Source: CBDCGJ01 sp965238305 (GTDB taxonomy: Bacteria; Pseudomonadota; Alphaproteobacteria; GCA-2731375). Taken from it: 64,000 nt of DNA. This document shows positions 44,502-54,281 of this stretch, in pieces. The stretch covers positions 1,178,001 through 1,242,000 of the forward strand of contig CBDEHK010000001.1 in assembly GCA_965238305.1 (NCBI GenBank), given 5' to 3'. The position numbers and the translations under genes were made by a program. Under the pieces are notes generated by a model that did no database searches, was not told where the DNA came from, and worked only from the letters and a program-made list of their open reading frames with translations. How positions within the stretch are numbered: position 1 is the stretch's first letter; every line of letters starts with the position of its first letter.

Positions 44502-45298
44502 AGGGTAGGGTTCTGATTGCCGCTGGCTCAGATTCCGGCGGCGGCGCCGGTATTCAAGCGGACATAAAAACAGTAACAGCCTTGGGTGGTTATGCGGCCA
44601 CAGCGATCACCGCCTTGACGGCGCAAGATACCTCTTCCGTGCATGCCATTCAGGAGGTGCCGGCGGCATTTGTTTATCAGCAGATGCAGGTCGTGCTACA
44701 GGACATTGGTGCCGATTGCATCAAGACTGGCATGTTGCATCGAATTGAAACCCTTGAAGCGGTCGCCAGTGCCATTGGCGATTTTGCCGTCGATGTACCA
44801 ATTGTGATGGACCCGGTGATGGTGGCGAAAGGTGGCGCCAAATTGTTGGAAGACGACACCATAGATTTTCTGAGCAGACACCTTATTCCTCGCGCCACAT
44901 TGTTAACGCCGAATATTCCAGAAGCAGAAGTGTTGAGCGGGGTGAAAATCCGTTCTCGAGAAGATATGGAAGTGGCGGGGCAGGCGCTGTTGGCGCTGGG
45001 GGCTGACATGGTGCTGATGAAAGGTGGTCACATGGCTGGCCCGATCCTGATTGATTTGCTGATCAGTGCGGATAGCATTCTTGAATTTCAGTCGGAACGG
45101 ATTGACAGTCGGCATACTCATGGCACCGGTTGCACGCTGGCCTCTGCCCTGGCGACCGGATTGGCGCAAGGACTGGCGATCAGGGATAATGTCGAACGCG
45201 CCAGGGATTATGTTCACCAGGGTATTTTACAAGCACCGAGATTTGGCCGCGGCCACGGCCCCCTCAATCACAGCCACGGGATAACGACAGACCCATGA
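44498..45298 (+). CDS. thiD: Hydroxymethylpyrimidine/phosphomethylpyrimidine kinase
   Basis: A 266-residue ribokinase-like enzyme phosphorylating HMP and HMP-phosphate in thiamine synthesis. It has IAAGSDSGGGAGIQADIKT, the substrate region TALTAQDT, VMDPVMVAKGGAKLL and the anion-hole GTGCTLASALAT. Its partner product thiE is encoded at 17.3 kb. Coupled by ATGA overlaps to glmM and to the thioesterase gene. Confidence 0.95.
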   Translation: MKGRVLIAAGSDSGGGAGIQADIKTVTALGGYAATAITALTAQDTSSVHAIQEVPAAFVYQQMQVVLQDIGADCIKTGMLHRIETLEAVASAIGDFAVDVPIVMDPVMVAKGGAKLLEDDTIDFLSRHLIPRATLLTPNIPEAEVLSGVKIRSREDMEVAGQALLALGADMVLMKGGHMAGPILIDLLISADSILEFQSERIDSRHTHGTGCTLASALATGLAQGLAIRDNVERARDYVHQGILQAPRFGRGHGPLNHSHGITTDP

Positions 45299-45789
45299 GT
45301 GACCGTGAACGACGTTATAGCTGGCAAGACCCGCGTCCAGTTTGGCAATCTATTGGCGCCATTTCCGGTCTCGAGTTTCTGTTGCGGGAAATTCGCGGTG
45401 AGACACCGCCGCCGCCAATCTGCATCTCAATGCGCCTGAGGTTAATTGAAGCGGAAGAAGGCCGGGTCGTCTATATAGGATTGCCAGGCGAAGATCACTA
45501 TAACGCGGTCGGTGGTGTGCAAGCTGGCTGGACGACCGCATTGCTGGATGCCGCCATTGGCAGCGCTGTCTTTTCTACCCTGCCCGCAGGTGGGCGTTAC
45601 ACCACTTTGGAAATCAAAGCGAATTTTGTTCGCCCGATTACTGTTGAAACCGGTGAATTGCGCTCTATTGGGACGTCGATCCATTGTGGCCGCCAAATTT
45701 GCACCGCGGAAGGTCGAATTGTCGATCAGCAAGGCAAACTTTATGCCCATGCCAGTACCACTTGCCTGGTCCTTGCTGACGCTTCATGA
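45295..45789 (+). CDS. PaaI-type hotdog thioesterase
   Basis: A 164-residue protein with the PaaI/DUF4442-like hotdog pattern. HYNAVGGVQAGWTTALLDAAIGSAV holds the central helix with the catalytic Asp position. Strands TTLEIKANFVRPI and ICTAEGRIVDQQGKLYAHAS follow. It probably hydrolyses an acyl- or aryl-CoA. It overlaps thiD by 4 bp. Confidence 0.85.
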   Translation: MSDRERRYSWQDPRPVWQSIGAISGLEFLLREIRGETPPPPICISMRLRLIEAEEGRVVYIGLPGEDHYNAVGGVQAGWTTALLDAAIGSAVFSTLPAGGRYTTLEIKANFVRPITVETGELRSIGTSIHCGRQICTAEGRIVDQQGKLYAHASTTCLVLADAS

Positions 45790-45826
45790 TGGGCATAGCA
45801 AAAACATAAATATGTTGGGGAGTGCG

Positions 45827-46615
45827 ATGACGATCCCGGTTTATCAGGTGGATGCTTTCACCAATGCCCTATTTGCCGGCAATCCGGCGGCGGTTTGCCC
45901 GTTGGACGATTGGCTGGACGATGCAGTGATGCAACAGATTGCGGCCGAAAATAACCTATCGGAGACGGCGTTTCTGGTCCCGAACGGCAACGGCTACAAA
46001 CTGCGCTGGTTCACACCAACTGTTGAGGTGGCGCTATGTGGTCATGCGACCTTGGCGTCCGCCCATGTCATTTTCGATCATCTACAGAAAGACGCGACGC
46101 AGGTATCGTTCCAAACCTTGTCCGGTGAGTTGATCGTCGAACGCGATGGCGACGATCTACAGATGAATTTTCCATCCGTCGTGCCGCAACCGATGGCGCC
46201 GCGTCTGGATCTGCATACCGCCCTCGGTGGCGCCATGCCGGCAGAGTGGTTCCGTTTGACGCGCGTTCACGAGGCCGACTTTTTTATGCTTGTCTATCAT
46301 TCTGCCGACGAGGTTGCGGCCTTGCGGCCCGATTTCAAGGGCATGGATGCCAACGTCATCGTCACGGCAAAGGGCTTCGATGTCGATTTTGTCTCCCGGT
46401 TTTTCGCCCCGGCTTCGGGGATCGATGAAGATCCAGTGACCGGTTCGGCGCATTGTTCGCTGACGCCTTATTGGGCGGAAAAACTTGGTAAAACAAAAAT
46501 GACGGCGCGACAGATATCAGCCCGGGGCGGCGAATTGACCTGCGAATTGAAGGGCGACCGGGTTTTGCTGACCGGACGCTGCGTGATGTTTATGGAAGGC
46601 ACCATCCGTCTTTGA
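45827..46615 (+). CDS. PhzF family isomerase
   Basis: A 262-residue protein of the PhzF/diaminopimelate-epimerase-like fold. It starts MTIPVYQVDAFTNALFAGNP and has the catalytic Glu region AENNLSETAFLV, then LRWFTPTVEVALCGHATLA and DEDPVTGSAHCSLTPYWA. Members isomerise small anthranilate-like or amino acid substrates; most have unknown roles. ATG 45827 follows GGGGAG by 5 bases. Confidence 0.9.
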   Translation: MTIPVYQVDAFTNALFAGNPAAVCPLDDWLDDAVMQQIAAENNLSETAFLVPNGNGYKLRWFTPTVEVALCGHATLASAHVIFDHLQKDATQVSFQTLSGELIVERDGDDLQMNFPSVVPQPMAPRLDLHTALGGAMPAEWFRLTRVHEADFFMLVYHSADEVAALRPDFKGMDANVIVTAKGFDVDFVSRFFAPASGIDEDPVTGSAHCSLTPYWAEKLGKTKMTARQISARGGELTCELKGDRVLLTGRCVMFMEGTIRL

Positions 46616-46760
46616 TGAAGATGCTGCGCAGGCGCCTGCATTCGACTTAACGCAGGCAATCGATTTCTCCTGGAACGCCATGCTGGTCAAAACCGGATCG
46701 CATTCAGATGGCGCCGGCGGAGCGGGCTGAGGCATTCAGAACTAAAATTCGACCTGCCAC

Positions 46761-47936
46761 TTAGGACAATGTTTCAACCAGCTTGATGAAGCGATCCAGT
46801 TCGGCTTCGGAGTTATAATAATGAATACCGAGGCGATTGTAGATCTCGATGTCCCGGGCCTCCAGATCAGCGCGGGTGCTATAGACGGAGGAGGTGGAGA
46901 TGTTGATTTTTTCCGCCGCCATGCGTGCCTTCACTTCGATCGGATCGACGCTGGCTACGGAAAAGCTGACGATACCGCTTTTTTCAACACCCAAATCGTG
47001 TGATTGGACGCCTTTGAGGCTGTCCAGGCGATCTCGTGTATCCTGTGCCAGATTTTGTACCCGTGCTTGAATATTGTCGAGACCGAGATCGAGCGCATAA
47101 TCGACCGCGACGCCAAGCCCGACTTTACCGGCGAGATAGTTTTCAAAATTCTCAAATCGCCGAGCATTGTCTTGCATGATGTAGTCATCCATTGAAGTCC
47201 ATTTGGCACTATGCAAATCGAGGACCAATGGATCGATTTTCTCCAACATCGATTTCCGTACATAGAGGAACCCAGTACCGCGTGGCCCGCGTAGAAATTT
47301 ACGCCCGGTTGCGCTCAGCATATCGCAACCGATCGCCTCCACATCCAACGGTATCTGGCCGGCAGACTGACAGGCATCCAATAAATAGGGCACGCCTGCA
47401 GCCTTGGCCACTTTGCCGATTTCCGCTGCCGGATTGATCAGGCCACCGCCGGTCGGTGCATGGGTGACGGAAATCAGCTTGACCTTATCGTCGATCATAT
47501 TGGCCAGCGCGCCAGTATCCATTTGTCCGCTAGTGTCATTCGGCACGATCTCAATTTTGATACCGCGGCGCTTCTGCATTTGCAGATAAGAAATATAGTT
47601 TGAGGCATATTCCGCCATCGCCGTCAGCACTTTGTCGCCCGGTTGAAAGGCTATGCCATAAAATGCCGCACACCAAGCGACCGTGGCGTTCTCGACAATG
47701 GCGATCTCGTCGCGCTGGCAGTTCAACATGCGGGCGATGGCGTCATAACTGTGTTCGATCGCCGCATCTTCCTGTTCTTCTGCCTCATATCCGCCGATAT
47801 TGGCTTCCAGGTCGAGATAGCTTTTCACGCTATCCAGGACCGGTTGCGGCATCAGGCCAGCGCCACAATTGTTCAGATGGATGACGTTTTTAATGCCGGG
47901 CGTTTCGCTGCGGACTTTTGCCAGATCGATACTCAT
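46761..47936 (-). CDS. Class V aminotransferase-fold PLP enzyme (copy 1)
   Basis: A 391-residue PLP enzyme of the cysteine-desulfurase/isopenicillin N epimerase type. It has HLNNCGAGLMPQPV near the N terminus, the PLP Asp in YLLDACQSAGQIPLDV and the Schiff-base Lys in SATGRKFLRGPRGTGFLYV. A cofactor Thr/Ser segment ENATVAWCAAFYGI is also present. Product unknown; members of this group include desulfurases and C-S lyases. It overlaps the aldo/keto reductase gene by 4 bp and ends a three-gene unit. Confidence 0.85.
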   Translation of the reverse strand: MSIDLAKVRSETPGIKNVIHLNNCGAGLMPQPVLDSVKSYLDLEANIGGYEAEEQEDAAIEHSYDAIARMLNCQRDEIAIVENATVAWCAAFYGIAFQPGDKVLTAMAEYASNYISYLQMQKRRGIKIEIVPNDTSGQMDTGALANMIDDKVKLISVTHAPTGGGLINPAAEIGKVAKAAGVPYLLDACQSAGQIPLDVEAIGCDMLSATGRKFLRGPRGTGFLYVRKSMLEKIDPLVLDLHSAKWTSMDDYIMQDNARRFENFENYLAGKVGLGVAVDYALDLGLDNIQARVQNLAQDTRDRLDSLKGVQSHDLGVEKSGIVSFSVASVDPIEVKARMAAEKINISTSSVYSTRADLEARDIEIYNRLGIHYYNSEAELDRFIKLVETLS

Positions 47937-48916
47937 TCGTGTCCTATAATATTTTTGGGTTGATAGGGTGCTTCCAGGCTGGCCATTTCATTGTCGCTTA
48001 AGTTGACATCGACGGCGCCGGCCAGTTGTTCCAGTTGCGCGATGTTCGAAACGCCGATCACGGGCGCGACAATGCCCGGTTTTTGCAGCATCCAGGCAAG
48101 TGCGACCTGCGCCGGCTCTACCCCTTGCTTGCGGGCGATCTCGATGACCTGGTCGGCAACGGCAAAGTCGGCATCGGTGAAATAATGTTCTGCCGCCGTT
48201 GGATCATCCTGCGCGCGCGCCGTGGTGCCGCTGCCTTGGCGATGACGATTGCCAGCCAGGAAACCGCGGGCCAGCGGGCTCCATGGGGTCACCGCGACCC
48301 CCTGGTCAAGGCAAAGCGGGATCATCTCGCGCTCTTCTTCGCGGTACACCAGATTATAGTGATTTTGCATACTGATGAACTTGGTCCAGTCATTCTTCTC
48401 CGCCACGGCTTGGGCCTTGGCGAATTGCCAGGCATGCATACTGGAAGCGCCGATATAGTGCGTCAAACCCGCTTTTTTGACGTCATGCAACGCTTCCATG
48501 GTTTCTTCAATCGGCGTCGAATAATCCCAACGATGGATGATGAAAAGATCGACATAGTCGTGATCCATCCGTTCAAGCGAAGCCTCAATGCCTTCTATGA
48601 TATGTTTGCGCGAGAGATCGCGTTGGGTCGGTTTGTCGCCCATTTCGGAATAGACCTTGGTGGCGACAACATACTCATCGCGCGGCGCCATTTCCCTTAA
48701 CAAAGCACCGACCACCCGCTCGCTCTCTCCCAAAGAATACATATCTGCAGTATCAAAAAAAGTGATGCCCAGATCGAAGGCCTTCTGCATGATCGGGCGG
48801 GCGCCTTCGATATCCATGATCCAGCTGCGCCAGTTGGGATCGCCAAAGGTTAGGGTGCCGAGGCAAATTTTCGACACCATCAAACCGCTATTGCCAAGAT
48901 TTACATATTCCATCAT
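47933..48916 (-). CDS. Aldo/keto reductase
   Basis: A 327-residue reductase with the expected FDTADMYSLGESERVVG (Asp, Tyr), VVATKVYS (Lys) and DLFIIHRWDYSTPIEETME (His) barrel residues and a C-terminal NADPH site PVIGVSNIAQLEQL. It is related to the yeast Gcy/YajO group by eye. It sits 6 bp after, and 4 bp into, two class V PLP enzymes of the same transcript, so it may reduce an aldehyde or ketone they make. Confidence 0.9.
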   Translation of the reverse strand: MMEYVNLGNSGLMVSKICLGTLTFGDPNWRSWIMDIEGARPIMQKAFDLGITFFDTADMYSLGESERVVGALLREMAPRDEYVVATKVYSEMGDKPTQRDLSRKHIIEGIEASLERMDHDYVDLFIIHRWDYSTPIEETMEALHDVKKAGLTHYIGASSMHAWQFAKAQAVAEKNDWTKFISMQNHYNLVYREEEREMIPLCLDQGVAVTPWSPLARGFLAGNRHRQGSGTTARAQDDPTAAEHYFTDADFAVADQVIEIARKQGVEPAQVALAWMLQKPGIVAPVIGVSNIAQLEQLAGAVDVNLSDNEMASLEAPYQPKNIIGHE

Positions 48917-48922
48917 CAGTCC

Positions 48923-50059
48923 CTATCGAATGATTTGGCCAAGGACATGGATCAATTTATCCACATCGCCTTCATTATTGTATAAATGCGGCGTCACCCG
49001 CATGCTATCACCACGAACGCTGACATAGACCTGTTCGGCGGCCAATTGCGGCAACAAATCTTTCGGGACACCGTTTGGAAACCGCAGGCCCAAAAAATGC
49101 CCGGCGCGAAGGGAGCGTGCGCTTGCCTTTAGGCCCAGATCTTCGGCGCGTTCAGTGATATTCTCTGTGAAGGCGCTCAACGTTGCTTGAATATTCTCAA
49201 CCCCCCAGTTTAACAATTGTTGCAGCGCCGTTACCGCCATGGGCATTTGCCCGAAATAGGCCCCCTCGCCCATATCGAAGCGGCGCGCGCCGGGTTGAAA
49301 ATTCATCTGATAGTCGATCAGACGGGCGAAATCCTCGCTACCCTGGCGGGCGATCCAGTTATGCTCCAGCGGTTTGCTGTCCTGATGTTCCGGTGCGACA
49401 TAGAGAAAACCAAGCGTATAAGGCCCCATCATCCATTTGTATCCCGCCGCGACCATGAAATCTGGTTTAATCTGTTGCACATCGAATGGCAGGGCACCAA
49501 TTGACTGGGTAATGTCAAGGACCAGCTTGGCGCCAACTTCGCGGCAGCGCTCGCTGACCGCAACTAAATCGACAATGCTGCCATCGGTCCAATGGCAATG
49601 CGGCAAAGCGACCAGCGCCGTTGCCTCGTCAATGGCGGTCAAGATAGGTTCGGTCCAGCCACTATTGCTGGGCCGTTGGATGGTGATCAGTTCGCCGCCG
49701 GTATCGTTAGCCTTTTCGCGCCAGGAATAAACGTTCGAGGGAAATTGATCCTGCAGCACAATCATCTTTTGAGTTTTCGCAACGGTAATGTTTTGCGCTG
49801 CCGTGGCAATGCCGTAGCTCGCGGCCGGTACCGTGGCGATATCGTCGGCGCCGGCATTGACCAACTTAGCGAATAAACGCCGCGCTTCTTCCGGGGTATC
49901 GAAAAAATCCGCCGGCGCAATTTGCCAGGGCTGGGCCTTCCGCGCCGCCGCCAACCGGCCGACCTCAACCACCTTCTTCATCATTGGAGACATATAGGCG
50001 CAATTGAGATAGGCAACATCTTCTGGAATGTCGAATAGGTGACGTTGATTGGGGATCAT
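48923..50059 (-). CDS. Class V aminotransferase-fold PLP enzyme (copy 2)
   Basis: A 378-residue PLP enzyme, a distant relative of the gene at 46761. It has YLNCAYMSPMMKKV, VPAASYGIATAAQ (cofactor phosphate), LVLDITQSIGALPFDV (PLP Asp) and the Lys in VAAGYKWMMGPYTLGFLYV. The C terminus has YVSVRGDSMRVTPHLYNNEGDVDKL, seen in kynureninase-like and EgtE-like members. The ATG at 50059 is taken because MIPNQRHLF fits the fold start. First gene of the three-gene unit, facing away from serC. Confidence 0.85.
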   Translation of the reverse strand: MIPNQRHLFDIPEDVAYLNCAYMSPMMKKVVEVGRLAAARKAQPWQIAPADFFDTPEEARRLFAKLVNAGADDIATVPAASYGIATAAQNITVAKTQKMIVLQDQFPSNVYSWREKANDTGGELITIQRPSNSGWTEPILTAIDEATALVALPHCHWTDGSIVDLVAVSERCREVGAKLVLDITQSIGALPFDVQQIKPDFMVAAGYKWMMGPYTLGFLYVAPEHQDSKPLEHNWIARQGSEDFARLIDYQMNFQPGARRFDMGEGAYFGQMPMAVTALQQLLNWGVENIQATLSAFTENITERAEDLGLKASARSLRAGHFLGLRFPNGVPKDLLPQLAAEQVYVSVRGDSMRVTPHLYNNEGDVDKLIHVLGQIIR

Positions 50060-50217
50060 AAGCCGGGCATCCAATGTGTTAATATGACTTGCGCAGCATG
50101 ATGAGCGGCCAATGACAGAAGTCAATAATTTTGGCCGAATTCAGAGCAAATATTGCAGCGCAACCTCAATATTGCCTTATTGCGACACAAAAATGCTGCA
50201 CTGCGACAATTCGGCTG

Positions 50218-50245
50218 TTGACATCCGGGCACTGGTCCATAATAA
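50218..50245 (+). promoter_or_regulatory. Sigma-70-type promoter for serC
   Basis: TTGACA (50218-50223), 16-base spacer, then TAATAA (50240-50245), ending 44 bp before the serC ATG. This is close to consensus, so strong constitutive expression of serC-serA is likely. Confidence 0.7.
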
Positions 50246-50289
50246 CCGCATCTCTTTCCATCATTATTAATCGGCAAAGGAACGTCGTT

Positions 50290-51453
50290 ATGAAGCCGAA
50301 CCTGCGGCCACAGTCGCCTAATTTTTCTTCTGGACCGTGCGCTAAGCGGCCCGGTTGGTCTCCTGACGTATTGTCCGACGCCTTGGTCGGTCGATCTCAT
50401 CGGGCCAAGGAAGGTAAAGCGAAATTGTCTGCTGCGATCGAACGAACCCGCGACATTCTTGGAATTCCCGCCGACTATCAGATCGGTATTGTACCGGCGT
50501 CTGATACCGGTGCGGTCGAAATGGCGCTTTGGTCGCTGTTGGGTGCGCGTGGGGTCGATTTGCTGGCCTGGGAAAGTTTCGGCAAGGGCTGGGTCACCGA
50601 TGTGGTGAAACAGCTGCAAATCGAAGATGTCCGGCTATTGGAAGCAGATTACGGCCAATTGCCAGACTTGGCGGCAACAGATTTTGCCCATGATGTGGTC
50701 TTCTGCTGGAATGGGACCACTTCGGGTGTACGGGTTCCGAATGCGGATTGGATTGCTGCGGATCGCGATGGTCTAACCATTTGTGACGCCACTTCGGCGG
50801 TCTTTGCGATGGATCTGGATTGGTCGAAACTCGACGCGGTGACCTTCTCCTGGCAGAAGGTTTTGGGTGGGGAAGCACAGCACGGTATGCTGGTCTTAAG
50901 CCCCCGCGCCGTCGAACGATTGGAAACTTATACACCGCCTTGGCCAATGCCGAAAATTTTCCGCATGACCAAAGCCAATGTCTTGAACGGTGGCATTTTC
51001 AAGGGTGAGACAATCAATACGCCATCGATGCTCTGTGTCGAAGACTATTTGGATGCCCTCGATTGGGTAGAAAGTCTGGGCGGCCTTAAAGGTTTGATTG
51101 CCCGGGCGGAAGCGAATACGGCCGTGCTAAGCAATTGGGTCTCGGTCACACCGTGGATCGATTTTCTGGCCGACGATCCGGAAATTCGTTCCTGCACATC
51201 TGTTTGCTTGCGGATTTCAGCCTCTTGGTTCGCCGCTCTGGCGAAAGACGAACAATCCGCTGCGGCGAAAAAAATGGTCAATCTGCTCGATAGTGAAGGC
51301 GTCGCGTTCGATATCGGTGCCCACCGGGATGCCCCTCCAGGTCTCAGAATTTGGTGCGGTGCGACAATCGAAAGTGCCGATATTGAAGCCTTGCTGCCTT
51401 GGCTTGAATGGGCCCACGGCGAACTGGAAGAAACCTATAAATCTGCTGCCTAG
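50290..51453 (+). CDS. serC: Phosphoserine aminotransferase
   Basis: A 387-residue class V aminotransferase for the second step of serine synthesis. It begins NFSSGPCAKRPGWS and contains IVPASDTGAVEMALWSLLG. The Lys is in TFSWQKVLGGEAQHGMLVLSP, preceded by ICDATSAVFAMDLDW. ATG 50290 follows AAAGGAA and the upstream codons have no family sequence. It pairs with serA, 22 bp downstream. Confidence 0.93.
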   Translation: MKPNLRPQSPNFSSGPCAKRPGWSPDVLSDALVGRSHRAKEGKAKLSAAIERTRDILGIPADYQIGIVPASDTGAVEMALWSLLGARGVDLLAWESFGKGWVTDVVKQLQIEDVRLLEADYGQLPDLAATDFAHDVVFCWNGTTSGVRVPNADWIAADRDGLTICDATSAVFAMDLDWSKLDAVTFSWQKVLGGEAQHGMLVLSPRAVERLETYTPPWPMPKIFRMTKANVLNGGIFKGETINTPSMLCVEDYLDALDWVESLGGLKGLIARAEANTAVLSNWVSVTPWIDFLADDPEIRSCTSVCLRISASWFAALAKDEQSAAAKKMVNLLDSEGVAFDIGAHRDAPPGLRIWCGATIESADIEALLPWLEWAHGELEETYKSAA

Positions 51454-51475
51454 CAATTTTTAAACGGACATAAAA

Positions 51476-53053
51476 ATGCCCAAAGTACTGATTTCCGATA
51501 AAATGAGCCCACGAGCCGCCGAAATATTCACCGAACGCGGCGTTGACGTGGATGTTAAAACCGGGATGAGCCCCGAAGAATTGATTGCTTGCATTGCCGA
51601 CTATGATGGCCTGGCGATCCGCTCTTCCACCGAAGTGACGTCGGAGGTGCTTGCGGCGGCGACAAATTTGAAAGTGATCGGTCGCGCCGGTATCGGCGTC
51701 GACAATATCGATCAAGTCGCAGCAACGGCAAACGGCGTCTGTGTCATGAACACGCCATTTGGCAACTCGATCACGACGGCGGAACACGCGATTTCGCTGA
51801 TGATGGCAGTGGCACGGGATATCCCGACGGCGAATGCCTCGACCCATGCCGGAAAATGGGAGAAAAGCCGCTTCATGGGGGTTGAGCTTTTTGCCAAAAC
51901 CCTGGGCATTATTGGTTGCGGAAATATTGGCGCCATTGTTGCGGACCGCGCGATCGGCCTGAAAATGAAAGTAATTGCTTTCGACCCATTCCTGACCGAA
52001 GAGCGGGCGCGTGATATCGGTGTGGAAAAAGTCGATCTGGATATTCTGCTGGCCCGCGCTGACTTTATTTCTTTACATACGCCGCTGACCGATCAAACCC
52101 GTGGCATCGTAAGCACGGCAAACATCGACAAAATGAAAGACGGTGTGCGCTTGATCAACTGCGCGCGCGGTCCCTTGGTGGTCGAAGCGGACCTGAAGGC
52201 CGCGCTTGAAAGCGGTAAAGTCGCCGGCGCGGCGTTAGATGTCTTCCCGGAAGAACCGGCGAAAGAAAGCGTTTTATTTGGCATGGAAGGGGTGGTGGCG
52301 ACACCGCATCTGGGCGCCTCGACATCGGAAGCGCAGGAAAACGTCGCCATTCAAGTAGCTGAGCAATTGTCGGACTTTCTGCTGACAGGGGCAGTGACAA
52401 ACGCGCTTAATATGCCGTCGGTATCGGCCGAAGAAGCCCCGCGCCTGAAACCATATTTCGAGTTGGCGCTGGAGTTAGGCAGTTTTGCCGGGCAATTGAC
52501 CCGCAGCGGCCTGAAGGGCGTGGAAGTCGAATATGAAGGCCATGTGGCGACACTCAATACGCGCCCGCTGACGGCGTTGGTTTTGGACGGTTTGCTGAGT
52601 TCTGTGATGGACAATGTCAACATGATCAATGCGCCGATCATTGCCAAAGAACGCAATATCGAAGTGAAGGAAGTGCGCCGGGATGGGTCCGGCGATTATA
52701 GCACCCTGATCCGCGTCACCCTGACGACGGAACATCAGATACGCGATGTTGCCGGTACTTTGTTTGCCGATCAACGGCCCCGCGTCGTGCAGGTTAAAGG
52801 CATCAAACTGGAAGCCGAACTGGGCGACCATATGCTTTACGTCACCAACGAAGATAAACCCGGTTTCATCGGTGGTCTGGGCACCGCGTTGGGTGATGCA
52901 GGGGTCAATATCGCGACTTTCCATCTTGGGCGTCGCCCGGAAGGTGGAGACGCGATTGCGTTGGTCGAGGTCGATAGCGCTTTGAGTGATGAAGTACTGG
53001 CGACCGTCCAGGCGCTGCCAAATGTAAAACGCGCTCAGGCACTAAATTTCTAG
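51476..53053 (+). CDS. serA: D-3-phosphoglycerate dehydrogenase
   Basis: A 525-residue long-form enzyme, first step of serine synthesis. The NAD site is LGIIGCGNIGAIVADRAIGLKMKV, in parts GCGNIG. The catalytic Arg and His region is INCARGPLVVEADL and TPHLGAST. An intervening domain and a C-terminal ACT domain (VTNEDKPGFIGGLGTALGDA) for serine feedback complete the long form. Confidence 0.97.
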   Translation: MPKVLISDKMSPRAAEIFTERGVDVDVKTGMSPEELIACIADYDGLAIRSSTEVTSEVLAAATNLKVIGRAGIGVDNIDQVAATANGVCVMNTPFGNSITTAEHAISLMMAVARDIPTANASTHAGKWEKSRFMGVELFAKTLGIIGCGNIGAIVADRAIGLKMKVIAFDPFLTEERARDIGVEKVDLDILLARADFISLHTPLTDQTRGIVSTANIDKMKDGVRLINCARGPLVVEADLKAALESGKVAGAALDVFPEEPAKESVLFGMEGVVATPHLGASTSEAQENVAIQVAEQLSDFLLTGAVTNALNMPSVSAEEAPRLKPYFELALELGSFAGQLTRSGLKGVEVEYEGHVATLNTRPLTALVLDGLLSSVMDNVNMINAPIIAKERNIEVKEVRRDGSGDYSTLIRVTLTTEHQIRDVAGTLFADQRPRVVQVKGIKLEAELGDHMLYVTNEDKPGFIGGLGTALGDAGVNIATFHLGRRPEGGDAIALVEVDSALSDEVLATVQALPNVKRAQALNF

Positions 53054-53111
53054 GAAATATTCCGACCACGGCCTATCACTTTCGGGCGCAAAAGGGTAGA
53101 GTGCCGCCGCT

Positions 53112-54251
53112 ATGAATGACTATGCCGATCTGGCGCTTCTGCCAGAAGGATTACACGACGAGTTACCACCAGAGGCCGAGCACGAGATTGACGTGCTGCG
53201 GGGCCTGACGGCTACCTTTTCGAGTTACGGTTACGAACGGGTCAAGCCGCCCTTGGTGGAATTCGAAGAAAGCCTGCTGACCGGGCTCGGCGCCGGTGTT
53301 TCCCGCCACATGTTCCGTCTGATGGACCCGATCTCGCAACGGATGATGGGCGTTCGTTCGGACATGACGACGCAGGTGGCGCGTATCGCGACCACGCGTT
53401 TAGCCGGCCAAACCAGACCTTTGCGACTTTTTTATTCCGGTCAGGTCCTACGCGTGCGCGGCAGTCAGTTGCGTCCAGGTCGGCAATTTACCCAGGCCGG
53501 CGTTGAGCTGATTGGGCAAGAAAGCACCGCCGGCGATGCCGAAGTCATCTTGCTGGCGGCGGAAGCCTTGAACGCCATTGGTGTTGACGATATATCGATC
53601 GATCTTACCCTACCGTCATTGGCGCCCATATTGTGCGACGCCCATGGTTTGACGGCCGCCGATACGGCGGAAGTGTGCCGAGCCCTCGATCAGAAAGATG
53701 GCGCCGCGCTGGATAGTTCGAAAGTTTCCGGCATCGATATTTTTCGCGCCCTGATGAACGCGGCGGGTCCCGTCGATGGCGCCTTGGAGGCGCTCCGGCA
53801 GATGGCTTTATCGGGTGAGGCACAGGAGCTTTGCAATAAGTTGTTTGCCACCATTGAGGCGATCCGCGCCGATGCCGATGGCTTGGTCCTGACCGCCGAT
53901 CCTGGCGAAAGCCGCGGTTTCGAATATCAAACTGGTATTAGTTTCACGCTTTTTGCCAAGGGCGTGCGCGGTGAATTGGGCCGGGGCGGTCGCTATCGTT
54001 TATCCAGTGGCGAAAGCGCCATCGGTTTCACGCTTTATCTTGATAGTCTGCTGCGCGGGACTAGCAAGCCTGCGAAGAAAAATCGAATTTACCTGCCGTT
54101 CGGGACCAAAGGTGGAATTGGCGCTGAACTAAGGAGCGATGGTTGGCAAACCGCCCGCGGCTTGGTCGCAGAAGAACAATCAGTTGAAGAGGCCGCGCGT
54201 TCCGCCGGCTGTACACATACCTACATTGATGGAAAACCCGTCACGCTTTAA
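53112..54251 (+). CDS. hisZ: ATP phosphoribosyltransferase regulatory subunit HisZ
   Basis: A 379-residue histidyl-tRNA-synthetase-like subunit that activates the short form of HisG. It has LLPEGLHDELPPEAEHEIDV, FSSYGYERVKPPLVEF, MMGVRSDMTTQVARIA and GRGGRYRLSSGESAIGF. It lacks the catalytic and anticodon-binding parts of HisRS, and no hisG is adjacent. Location between serA and purA is usual in alphaproteobacteria. Confidence 0.9.
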   Translation: MNDYADLALLPEGLHDELPPEAEHEIDVLRGLTATFSSYGYERVKPPLVEFEESLLTGLGAGVSRHMFRLMDPISQRMMGVRSDMTTQVARIATTRLAGQTRPLRLFYSGQVLRVRGSQLRPGRQFTQAGVELIGQESTAGDAEVILLAAEALNAIGVDDISIDLTLPSLAPILCDAHGLTAADTAEVCRALDQKDGAALDSSKVSGIDIFRALMNAAGPVDGALEALRQMALSGEAQELCNKLFATIEAIRADADGLVLTADPGESRGFEYQTGISFTLFAKGVRGELGRGGRYRLSSGESAIGFTLYLDSLLRGTSKPAKKNRIYLPFGTKGGIGAELRSDGWQTARGLVAEEQSVEEAARSAGCTHTYIDGKPVTL

Positions 54252-54281
54252 GGCGGTGGCGGTTATGAGGGAGAAAACGCC

